From the NCBI GenBank assembly GCA_021582295.1, contig CP091137.1:398970-462969 (forward strand): a DNA stretch of 64,000 nt. The letters are read 5' to 3'. The stretch comes from Candidatus Thiovulum stygium (lineage in GTDB: Bacteria; Campylobacterota; Campylobacteria; Campylobacterales; Thiovulaceae). Position 1 is the stretch's first letter. The number at the start of each line of letters is the position of its first letter. The notes beneath the pieces are model-generated. The model saw only the letters and a program-made list of their open reading frames with translations. It had not been told where the DNA came from and searched no databases. The position numbers and the translations under genes were made by a program. Positions 36,131 to 43,412 of this stretch are shown piece by piece.

Positions 36131-36868
36131 GTGAAAATTATATCACGGGAATACAATAAATTAACAATAGATTTCTCATTTTTTAATGACGATAATTTAT
36201 ATATAAATGCTACAAAAGTAGCTAAAGAATTCAATAAATTACCTGCTGATTGGCTAAAAACCAAGGAAACTAAAGCTTATTTAGAAGCTTTTTCTCGTTA
36301 TGATTTATATCATAACGGCATTCATAACGGCGATTTTATCGTTGTTCGTCAAGGTGGCATACCTCAAGAACAAGGAACTTGGATTCATCGAAAATTAATT
36401 ATTGCTTTTGCTCGATGGCTTTCTCCAGATTTTGCAGTTTGGTGCGATATGACAATTGAACAACTTTTACAAACTCCAGAAATAGCTCATAAACCAATTC
36501 AAAATGAAACTTTCGACTTAAATTTTTACTCTCAAGAAATTGAAAAGATGGCTAAACTTGTTGAATTTCTAAATTCAAAAAATACCAAAATTTTATATTA
36601 TTTAGATAATTTATCTAAAAGCTTAAATATTAAATCACCTCTCGAACTTCTCAAAATAGATCTTTCAAACTATTACTTTATTCCTACTGAATTAGGTAAT
36701 TTTATAAATGCTTCACCAGTTGAAACCAATAAAATTCTCGAAGCTCGAGGTTTTCAAATTCGCGAAAATGATTCTTGGATTTTAACTGAAAAAGGTCGTG
36801 ATTTTGGTATTGAAGTTCAAAAAGGCTCGTATTTTCAACTTAAATGGAAAATTAAATCTATAATTTAA
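36131..36868 (+). CDS. Cassette 2: KilA-N domain + KilAC-like C-terminal domain
   Basis: 245 residues, GTG start. The N-terminal domain is KilA-N (YINATKVAKEFNKLPADWLKTKETKAYLEA, GGIPQEQGTWIHRKLIIAFARWLSPDFAVWCDMTIEQLL), a DNA-binding fold common in phages and large DNA viruses. The C-terminal 120 residues from NETFDLNFYSQEIEKM are the array-wide constant domain. Only the last segment differs slightly between cassettes (DSWILTEKGRDF here). Confidence 0.85.
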   Translation: MKIISREYNKLTIDFSFFNDDNLYINATKVAKEFNKLPADWLKTKETKAYLEAFSRYDLYHNGIHNGDFIVVRQGGIPQEQGTWIHRKLIIAFARWLSPDFAVWCDMTIEQLLQTPEIAHKPIQNETFDLNFYSQEIEKMAKLVEFLNSKNTKILYYLDNLSKSLNIKSPLELLKIDLSNYYFIPTELGNFINASPVETNKILEARGFQIRENDSWILTEKGRDFGIEVQKGSYFQLKWKIKSII

Positions 36869-36876
36869 ATCTCGTC

Positions 36877-36899
36877 ATATTCGGGCTTGACCCGAATAT
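36877..36899. repeat. REP-like palindrome after cassette 2
   Basis: Identical copy of ATATTCGGG-CTTGA-CCCGAATAT, at the same distance from the stop as after cassette 1, with GATGAGGT at 36912. Confidence 0.75.
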
Positions 36900-36977
36900 C
36901 CATAAAAATACGATGAGGTTGCAACTTTTCAAGACTTTGTAAAATTTCATTAAATTAAAAAAAGGATAAATTCGAAA

Positions 36978-37247
36978 ATGGCTGAAGATATAAAAAAAGA
37001 AATTCAAGAAGAAAACTTAGTTAAAAAAACTTGTCGGGAATTGGGAATTACTCAAAAAGAGTTGGCAAATATGTTAGGAATAACTGATAGAACTATCAGT
37101 AATTGGGCAAATAATAAAGTAGAAATTCCTAAAAACTTTTCAAGATTAATAGATTTATTAAGAATAGAAAAAGATTTTAATAAAATAATTAATGTCTTAA
37201 AAAATACAACGATTAGAAATATTTCCATAAAACAATATACATTTTAG
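36978..37247 (+). CDS. Cassette 3 small HTH regulator
   Basis: 89 residues: shared N terminus through ITQKELA, then private NMLGITDRTISNWANNKVEIPK and tail. The 3' end of the gene overlaps the -35 region of the next gene's promoter, and its stop lies 3 bp before the operator palindrome at 37250. Confidence 0.75.
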   Translation: MAEDIKKEIQEENLVKKTCRELGITQKELANMLGITDRTISNWANNKVEIPKNFSRLIDLLRIEKDFNKIINVLKNTTIRNISIKQYTF

Positions 37248-37249
37248 AA

Positions 37250-37302
37250 AAATTATCATATAATTTCCATAGCAGTAGAGACTCATTCCAACTAACCTCT
37301 AC
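37250..37302 (+). promoter_or_regulatory. Cassette 3 operator, -10 box and leader hairpin
   Basis: A perfect palindrome AAATTAT-CAT-ATAATTT (37250-37266) contains the TATAAT -10 box (37259-37264). The leader forms GTAGAG/CTCTAC (37275-37280/37297-37302). Same plan as the other cassettes, with unrelated sequence. Confidence 0.6.
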
Positions 37303-37327
37303 CGCAAAATCAAACATAAGGTTTTCA

Positions 37328-38062
37328 ATGGAAATAATACCATTTAACTTTGAAACTAATGAAGTGCGAACTTTCATAGATGAATTCGGAAATATTTGGT
37401 TTGTTGCAAACGACATATTTACAATATTAGAAATTGCCTCAAAAGGCGGTCGATCTGATTCTTTGGCTGAATTGGAACAAGATGAAAGGAGTTCGTTTAA
37501 AACGAACACTAATGGCGGTATGCAAGACATGGAGTTCGTCTCAGAATCTGGATTATATTCACTAATAATTCGTAGCCGAAAACCAGTTGCAAAACCTTTT
37601 CAAAAATGGGTAACTCGTGAAGTTCTTCCATCAATTCGTAAAACTGGCACTTATTCAATTTCACAACAAACTCCAGAAACAGCTCATCAAATTCAAAATG
37701 AAACTTTCGACTTAAATTTTTACTCTCAAGAAATTGAAAAGATGGCTAAACTTGTTGAATTTCTAAATTCAAAAAATACCAAAATTTTATATTATTTAGA
37801 TAATTTATCTAAAAGTTTAAATATTAAATCACCTCTCGAACTTCTAAAAATAGATCTTTCAAACTATTACTTTATTCCTACTGAATTAGGTAATTTTATA
37901 AATGCTTCACCAGTTGAAACCAATAAAATTCTCGAAGCTCGAGGTTTTCAAATTCGCGAAAATGGAGTTTGGCATTTAACTGAAAAAGGTCGTGATTTTG
38001 GTATTGAAGTTCAAAAAGGCTCATATTTTCAACTTAAATGGAAAATTAAATCTATAATTTAA
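37328..38062 (+). CDS. Cassette 3: BRO-N domain + KilAC-like C-terminal domain
   Basis: 244 residues. The N-terminal domain is BRO-N (IIPFNFETNEVRTFIDEFGNIWFVANDI, FVSESGLYSLIIRSRKPVAKPFQKWVTREVLPSIRKTG), found in baculovirus BRO proteins and phage antirepressors. The C-terminal constant domain starts at NETFDLNF. The edges of its BRO-N domain are nearly identical to those of cassette 4, but the middle (about residues 35-75) is different, a nested mosaic. TAAGG serves as a weak ribosome site. Confidence 0.87.
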   Translation: MEIIPFNFETNEVRTFIDEFGNIWFVANDIFTILEIASKGGRSDSLAELEQDERSSFKTNTNGGMQDMEFVSESGLYSLIIRSRKPVAKPFQKWVTREVLPSIRKTGTYSISQQTPETAHQIQNETFDLNFYSQEIEKMAKLVEFLNSKNTKILYYLDNLSKSLNIKSPLELLKIDLSNYYFIPTELGNFINASPVETNKILEARGFQIRENGVWHLTEKGRDFGIEVQKGSYFQLKWKIKSII

Positions 38063-38090
38063 ATCTTATCATATTCGGGTAAATCTCGTC

Positions 38091-38113
38091 ATATTCGGGC
38101 TTGACCCGAATAT
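38091..38113. repeat. REP-like palindrome after cassette 3, with adjacent half copy
   Basis: A full palindrome at 38091-38113 is preceded by a partial duplicate (ATATTCGGG at 38071-38079), suggesting a slipped or recombined copy at this junction. GATGAGGT follows at 38126. Confidence 0.75.
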
Positions 38114-38191
38114 CCATAAAAATACGATGAGGTTGCAACTTTTCAAGACTTTGTAAAATTTCATTAAATTAAAAAAAGGATAAATTCGAAA

Positions 38192-38446
38192 ATGGCTGAA
38201 GATATAAAAAAAGAAAATCAAGAAGAAAACTTAGTGAAAAAAACTTGTCGGGAATTAGGAATTACTCAAAAAGAGTTGGCCGAAATTATTGGAGTTAGTC
38301 GTCAAACAATTTCTGATTGGGCTACTGAAAAAACAGTTATACCAAAGATTGGTATTAATATGCTAGGCTTATTGTTAATAAAACGAGATTATTTAAAATT
38401 AAAAGAGGTTTTAAAACACAACATAGAAATCAATTCAGTTTTATAA
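38192..38446 (+). CDS. Cassette 4 small HTH regulator
   Basis: 84 residues: shared N terminus, then private IIGVSRQTISDWATEKTVIPK and tail. It is predicted to control the promoter at 38470-38499 in front of the second BRO-N gene. Confidence 0.75.
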   Translation: MAEDIKKENQEENLVKKTCRELGITQKELAEIIGVSRQTISDWATEKTVIPKIGINMLGLLLIKRDYLKLKEVLKHNIEINSVL

Positions 38447-38453
38447 GACAATC

Positions 38454-38542
38454 GTAAAAAACAATTATATTGACTTTTACAAGGTAATTAATATAAAATT
38501 AGCTTAGCCAAAAGAGAAAGATCTCACCCAAACTCAATTGGC
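38454..38542 (+). promoter_or_regulatory. Cassette 4 operator, promoter and leader hairpin
   Basis: TTGACT (38470-38475) and a TATAAAAT -10 region (38492-38499) are overlapped by CAAT-TAT-ATTG (38462-38472) and by GTAAAA/TTTTAC (38454-38459/38475-38480). The leader can pair GCCAA with TTGGC (38507-38511/38538-38542). A GAGGATAACCTCA ribosome site follows. Confidence 0.55.
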
Positions 38543-38565
38543 AATTTAAAACGAGGATAACCTCA

Positions 38566-39300
38566 ATGGAAATTTTACCATTTAACTTTGAAACTAATGA
38601 AGTGCGAACTTTCATAGATGAATTCGAAAATATTTGGTTTGTTGCAAAAGATGTTTTAATTATTTTGCAAGACAATCAATATCCTGATGTTTCAAATGCT
38701 GTCAAAGATTTAGATGAAGATGAGCTAACACGATTTAAAATCGTCTCAGGTGGTCAAACACGATCAACGATATTCGTCTCAGAATCTGGATTATATTCAC
38801 TAATAATTCGTAGCCGAAAACCAGTTGCAAAACCTTTTCAAAAATGGGTAACTCGTGAAGTTCTTCCATCAATTCGTAAAACTGGCACTTATTCAATTTC
38901 ACAACAAACTCCAGAAACAGCTCATCAAATTCAAAATGAAACTTTCGACTTAAATTTTTACTCTCAAGAAATTGAAAAGATGGCTAAACTTGTTGAATTT
39001 CTAAATTCAAAAAATACCAAAATTTTATATTATTTAGATAATTTATCTAAAAGTTTAAATATTAAATCACCTCTCGAACTTCTCAAAATAGATCTTTCAA
39101 ACTATTACTTTATTCCTACTGAATTAGGTAATTTTATAAATGCTTCACCAGTTGAAACCAATAAAATTCTCGAAGCTCGAGGTTTTCAAATTCGCGAAAA
39201 TGATTCTTGGCATTTAACTGAAAAAGGTAAAAGTTTTGGTATTGAAGTTCAAAATGGTTCGTTTTTGCAAATAAAATGGAAAATTAAATCTATAATTTAA
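38566..39300 (+). CDS. Cassette 4: BRO-N domain + KilAC-like C-terminal domain
   Basis: 244 residues. BRO-N as in cassette 3, but with a different central segment (KDVLIILQDNQYPDVSNAV, then DEDELTRFKIVSGGQTRSTI). The C-terminal constant domain is the most diverged of the four at its very end (GKSFGIEVQNGSFLQIKWKIKSII), as expected for the terminal unit of an array that no longer recombines on one side. A terminator follows instead of the REP palindrome. Confidence 0.87.
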   Translation: MEILPFNFETNEVRTFIDEFENIWFVAKDVLIILQDNQYPDVSNAVKDLDEDELTRFKIVSGGQTRSTIFVSESGLYSLIIRSRKPVAKPFQKWVTREVLPSIRKTGTYSISQQTPETAHQIQNETFDLNFYSQEIEKMAKLVEFLNSKNTKILYYLDNLSKSLNIKSPLELLKIDLSNYYFIPTELGNFINASPVETNKILEARGFQIRENDSWHLTEKGKSFGIEVQNGSFLQIKWKIKSII

Positions 39301-39315
39301 TTAATTTGATCTCAA

Positions 39316-39344
39316 GGAACAGCTTAAAAAACTGTTCCGTTTTA
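39316..39344 (+). terminator. Terminator closing the cassette array
   Basis: GGAACAG (39316-39322) and CTGTTCC (39332-39338) form a perfect stem followed by GTTTT. It sits between the last cassette and the oppositely oriented comM. Confidence 0.8.
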
Positions 39345-39379
39345 AAATTTAGAGCTTACAAAATGTAAGTAGATGGCAT

Positions 39380-40896
39380 TTAACTTCTTTTTCTATAACT
39401 CAAAGCCTCTAAAATATGATTTTTTGAGACCTCATTATTACTGTTATCATCAAGATCAGCTATGGTTCTAGCAACTTTCTTAATTTTATTAATAGCTCTT
39501 AAACTCAAATTAAAACGAGCTGAAGCTGTTCTCAATGTTTCAATTGCTGAACGATCAAGTTTCACAAATGTTTCAAGTTCGCTATCACTTAAACGACCAT
39601 TCAAATTTTCCTGACCTCTTGCCATTTGTCTTTTAAAAGCTTTTAAAACATTTTCATAAATATTTTCAGAATTAACAGTTGGCTGATCATCAGCTGAAAC
39701 TTCTTGCATTGCAATATATAAATCTATTCGATCCCAAAATGGTTCTGATAGAGAATTTCTATATCTTTTTATTTCGTTATCCGTGCAACGACAAGTATGA
39801 GTTTTACTCATTAAATATCCACATGGACATGGATTCATTGCTCCAACGAATAAAAAATTTGCAGGATATTTAATTTTAGTTTGAACTCGAGAAACAAGAA
39901 TCGAATAATCTTGAAGAGGTTCTCGAAGTGCCTCTAAAATTTGCGATGGAAAATGAGGTAACTCATCAAAAAAGAGAATTCCAGAATTTGCCATTGAGAC
40001 TTCACCAACTTTTGCAACTCGAGAACCACCTCCAAAAATGCTTCCACGACTTGCTGTGTGATGAGGTGAACGAAATGGTCTATGTGCCGAAAAAGTTGGT
40101 TCTTTACCCTCTAAAGCTTCGAATCTTGCAATTTGTAAAAGCTCTTCACCTGTAACTGGTGGCAAAACATATCTCAATCTTTTTGCAATCATGCTTTTTC
40201 CAGAACCGGGCGAACCCTCCAAAATAATATTATGCATTCCAGCGACTGCAATTAATGAAGCTCGTTTTGCAACAATTTGACCAAGAACATCTCGAAAATC
40301 TAATTGAAAACTTTTTGAAAAGAAAAATTCTCTACTATTTATATTAAATTTATTTAAATCTAAACTAGTTTGTTCTTCTGGTTCAATATTTATTATACCT
40401 CTTAAAAAATCCATTGCTTCAGAAAGTGAAGATACACCATAAATTTGCATTTCTGGAATTGTGCTAATTTTTTTATAGATTCATTTGGAATTAATACTTT
40501 TTTTATCTTTTTTTGACTTTTTAGAGATAAAATTATAGGAAACATTGCTCGAGTATCTTTTAAACTTCCATCAAGTCCAAGTTCGCCAAAAACATACCAA
40601 TCTGACAAATCGATATCGTCATATTGAAAAAGTGCAATCGTTAAAGCTATTGAGAAATCGAAATGAGAACCATTTTTAGGAACATCAGAAGGTGATAAAT
40701 TTATGGTTATTGCACCACTTGGAAACTTAAAACCAGACGAAACTAAAGCAGATTTAATTCGCTCTTTTGATTCTTGAATATCGCCACTTGGCAAACCAAC
40801 AACATTGAATTTTGGCAAACCTCTTAAAAAATTTGCCTCAACTGAAACTTGCTCAGCATCAAGTTCTAAAAGTGTAGCACAGTTTGTCTGTTTCAA
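39380..40896 (-). pseudogene. comM: ComM/YifB-type Mg-chelatase-like AAA+ ATPase (frameshifted)
   Basis: ComM is a hexameric branch-migration helicase that helps integrate incoming DNA in natural transformation. The upstream frame (40402-40896) has the N-terminal LonC-like domain (FNVVGLPSGDIQESKERIKSAL, INLSPSDVPKNGSHFDFSIAL). The downstream frame (39380-40450) has Walker A GSPGSGKSMIAKRL, the family block RPFRSPHHTAS, Walker B-like ILFFDELPHF, and the Cys cluster NPCPCGY...CRC. They meet at a seven-T run (plus strand) near 40470, where one inserted or deleted base restores a protein of about 505 residues. Probably intact in the cell. Confidence 0.9.
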
Positions 40897-40914
40897 AATA
40901 TAAACCTTTTATAT

Positions 40915-41937
40915 TTAAATAATTAACATGGCATCGCCATAAGAGTAAAAACGATATCTATTTTCGATGGCTTCTCTATAAATTCTATGAACCTCATCGA
41001 TTCCAATAAAAGAAGAGACCAACATTAAAAGTGAAGATTTCGGTAAATGAAAATTAGTTAATAAACTAGTTACTCTTTTTGGTCTATTTTCTTCATGTAA
41101 AAATATATTTGCTTCACCAAAATTTTCTTGAGTTTTATAATAATATTCGATAGTTCGAGTTACAGTAGTTCCAATTGCTAATATATTTATATCAGAATCT
41201 ATAATTTTTTTCGCATTTTCGCTAATCATAAAAATTTCACTATGTAATTTATGATCACTAATTTTTTCAACATCAACAGGTTTAAAAGTTCCAGCTCCAA
41301 CATGAAGAGTCAAATAAGCTGTTTGAAAATTTTGTTTAATTTCTTCAAGCATATTTTCAGAAAAATGTAATGAGGCGGTCGGCGAAGCTACTGCTCCAAA
41401 TTCTCGAGCAAAAACTGGTTGATAATTCCTTTCCATATCTATTTTTGACATATTTTCTATATATGGAGGTATAGGCATTTCGCCAATTTCTTCAATAATT
41501 TCTATTAATTTAGAAAAATTTAAAATTTCTCCATTTTTGAAAAATTTACCTTCTCTACTACCATCAGCTAGTAATTTTTCTATAATTAATATTAAGTTAT
41601 TATTAAAAAGTATTTTTGTCTTTTCACGAATTCGTCCTCGAACAAAAATTGAAAAATTATTATTTTGAAGAGGTCGATTAATTAAAACTTCAACATTTCC
41701 GCCACTCTCTTTTTTACCAAAAATTCTAGCTTTAATAACTTTTGTGTCATTAAATATAATCGCACTGTTATTTGGAATAAAATTCTTAAAATATTTAAAA
41801 GTAGTATGTTCAATTGTTTTATTTTTTCTATTATATATAAGCAATTTCGCATTTTCTTTCGGATAAATTGGCTTTTGAGCAATTAATTCAGATGGTAAAA
41901 AATAGTCATACGATGAGGTTAGCATTGGATTTAACAT
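40915..41937 (-). CDS. queA: S-adenosylmethionine:tRNA ribosyltransferase-isomerase
   Basis: QueA transfers and isomerises the ribose of SAM onto 7-deazaguanine-modified tRNA to make epoxyqueuosine at wobble position 34. Family blocks are clear: YDYFLPSELIAQKP at the start, NDTKVIKARIFGKKESGG, then VASPTASLHFSENM, LTLHVGAGTFKPV, HSEIF and TNFHLPKSSLLMLVSSFIG. 340 residues, complete. It is preceded by a short Rpn-like fragment and followed 18 bp later by comM on the same strand. Confidence 0.95.
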   Translation of the reverse strand: MLNPMLTSSYDYFLPSELIAQKPIYPKENAKLLIYNRKNKTIEHTTFKYFKNFIPNNSAIIFNDTKVIKARIFGKKESGGNVEVLINRPLQNNNFSIFVRGRIREKTKILFNNNLILIIEKLLADGSREGKFFKNGEILNFSKLIEIIEEIGEMPIPPYIENMSKIDMERNYQPVFAREFGAVASPTASLHFSENMLEEIKQNFQTAYLTLHVGAGTFKPVDVEKISDHKLHSEIFMISENAKKIIDSDINILAIGTTVTRTIEYYYKTQENFGEANIFLHEENRPKRVTSLLTNFHLPKSSLLMLVSSFIGIDEVHRIYREAIENRYRFYSYGDAMLII

Positions 41938-41938
41938 C

Positions 41939-42076
41939 TTAATTTTTCAACTCCATAATTTCATGAGGTAATTCGAGAATTGAATTTAAAAATATTTTTG
42001 TAACTTCTGGATATTTTGGATTTGCAAAAATTATTTTAAATTCAAAATCAGAAAGTGGGTTTATATATCTTTCCAT
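41939..42076 (-). pseudogene. N-terminal fragment of an Rpn/PD-(D/E)XK transposase-like gene
   Basis: A 45-codon ATG frame with NPLSDFEFKIIFANPKYPEVTKIFLNSIL, the characteristic N-terminal motif of Rpn-family recombination-promoting nucleases and related putative transposases, ends 1 bp before queA starts. The remaining 200-plus residues of the family are absent. It is probably a remnant that now leads into queA. Confidence 0.55.
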
Positions 42077-42200
42077 AAATTTAAACCTTAGCATTATTTT
42101 TCAAATTGTATCAAAATAATATAATTCGAAATTGATTTAACAGTTTTATTTTAAAATATAATTTCTAAAAAATATTTACATATTAGGAGATTAGAAATTT

Positions 42201-43412
42201 ATGGTTCAATCGTTGAGAGGTATGAATGATATTTTTGGAGAAAATAGCGAAAAATTCGTATATATTATAGAAATTGCTTCAAAAATAGCTAAAAATTATG
42301 GTTTTAAATTTATTGAAACTCCGCTTCTCGAAGAAACGGCACTGTTTAAACGAAGTGTCGGCGAAAGTAGTGATATCGTTGGAAAAGAGATGTATCAATT
42401 CATTGATAAAAGTGGCACTGATGTTTCACTTAGACCTGAAGGTACTGCTGGAGTTGTTAGAGCTTTAATCGAACATAAACTTGACCGAAAAGGTGATCGA
42501 GAAAAATTCTTTTATTTTGGTTCAATGTTCAGATATGAACGACCTCAACGAGGCAGATTAAGACTTTTTCACCAATTTGGTTGCGAAAGTTTCGGTGAAA
42601 GTTCTGTTCTTGAAGATGTTTCGATAATTTTAATGGCTCAAGAAATTTTTGATACTCTTGGAATTTCTACGAAATTAAAAATTAATTCACTTGGCTGTGA
42701 AAAATGTTTTCCAGATTATCGCAAAAAACTTGAAAATTTTTTGATTGATAAAAAAGATGAACTTTGTTCAGATTGTCATCGACGAATTAATACAAATCCA
42801 ATTAGAACTCTTGACTGTAAAATAGAAACTTGTCAAACTTCTTTAAAAGATAGTCCTAAAATTACTTATAATTTATGTGATGAATGTAATAGTGAGTTTG
42901 AACTACTAAAAAGATTATTAATTGCAAATGAAATTGATTTCGAAATTGATACAAATCTAGTTCGCGGTTTAGATTATTATTCGAGAACCGCTTTTGAATT
43001 TATATCTAATGAAATTGGTTCTCAAAGTGCCGTTGCAGGTGGAGGCAGATATGATAAGTTGGTTGAATTTTTAGATGGAAAATCGACTCCAGCTGTAGGT
43101 TTTGCTCTTGGAATTGAAAGAATAATTGAACTTATAAAATTACCTGAAAAAAATCTTGATGGTTACTATTTTGGAACTCTAGATAAAGATTTTCTTGAAA
43201 AATTATATATTTTAGGTTCAAAAAAACGACAATTCTGTCGAGTTCATATTGAATACAAAATTAGAAGTTTAAAAACACATATTACTCAAGCTCTAAAAAT
43301 GGGTTATAAGTATTGTGCAATTTTGGGAAGTGATGAGGTAGCAAATGGAACAATCTGGGTTAAAGATCTTGAAGCAAAATTCGAAGATGAAATATCTCAA
43401 GATAGCATTTAA
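42201..43412 (+). CDS. hisS: Histidyl-tRNA synthetase
   Basis: Class II aminoacyl-tRNA synthetase charging tRNA-His. It begins VQSLRGMNDIF, motif 1 is near PLLEETALFKRSVGE, motif 2 is FRYERPQRGRLRLFHQFGCE, and the histidine-specific block LVRGLDYYSRTAFEF and motif 3 AVGFALGIERI follow. A Cys cluster in the insertion (GCEKCFPDYRK, LCSDCHRR, CKIETCQ, LCDEC) is typical of HisS from Campylobacterota and Gram-positives. 403 residues, with AGGAGA before the start. It overlaps the subtilase gene by 26 bp. Confidence 0.96.
   Translation: MVQSLRGMNDIFGENSEKFVYIIEIASKIAKNYGFKFIETPLLEETALFKRSVGESSDIVGKEMYQFIDKSGTDVSLRPEGTAGVVRALIEHKLDRKGDREKFFYFGSMFRYERPQRGRLRLFHQFGCESFGESSVLEDVSIILMAQEIFDTLGISTKLKINSLGCEKCFPDYRKKLENFLIDKKDELCSDCHRRINTNPIRTLDCKIETCQTSLKDSPKITYNLCDECNSEFELLKRLLIANEIDFEIDTNLVRGLDYYSRTAFEFISNEIGSQSAVAGGGRYDKLVEFLDGKSTPAVGFALGIERIIELIKLPEKNLDGYYFGTLDKDFLEKLYILGSKKRQFCRVHIEYKIRSLKTHITQALKMGYKYCAILGSDEVANGTIWVKDLEAKFEDEISQDSI

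Larger units (their letters stand above)
34592..39300 (+). repeat. Four-unit tandem cassette array (HTH gene + KilAC-type gene)
   Basis: Four repeats of about 1.2 kb. Each has a small XRE-type HTH gene followed by a 244-248-codon gene. A constant block covers the last 120 codons of the large gene, a REP-like palindrome, a GATGAGGT, and the first 31 codons of the next HTH gene; it is nearly identical between units. A variable block of about 600-660 bp covers the rest of the HTH gene, the promoter and leader, and the first 125 codons of the large gene. Block borders therefore lie inside both reading frames. No phage structural, integrase or transposase gene is adjacent. Confidence 0.9.

Noticed and set aside
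34592-39300. CRISPR array
   Set aside because: The repeat units are about 1.2 kb and protein-coding, not short direct repeats with spacers. No cas genes were seen, and no CRISPR-like array was found elsewhere in the window.
43345-43386. ATG 43345 as start of the subtilase
   Set aside because: It would add a hydrophilic extension before a clear lipoprotein signal. ATG 43387 places the signal at the N terminus.
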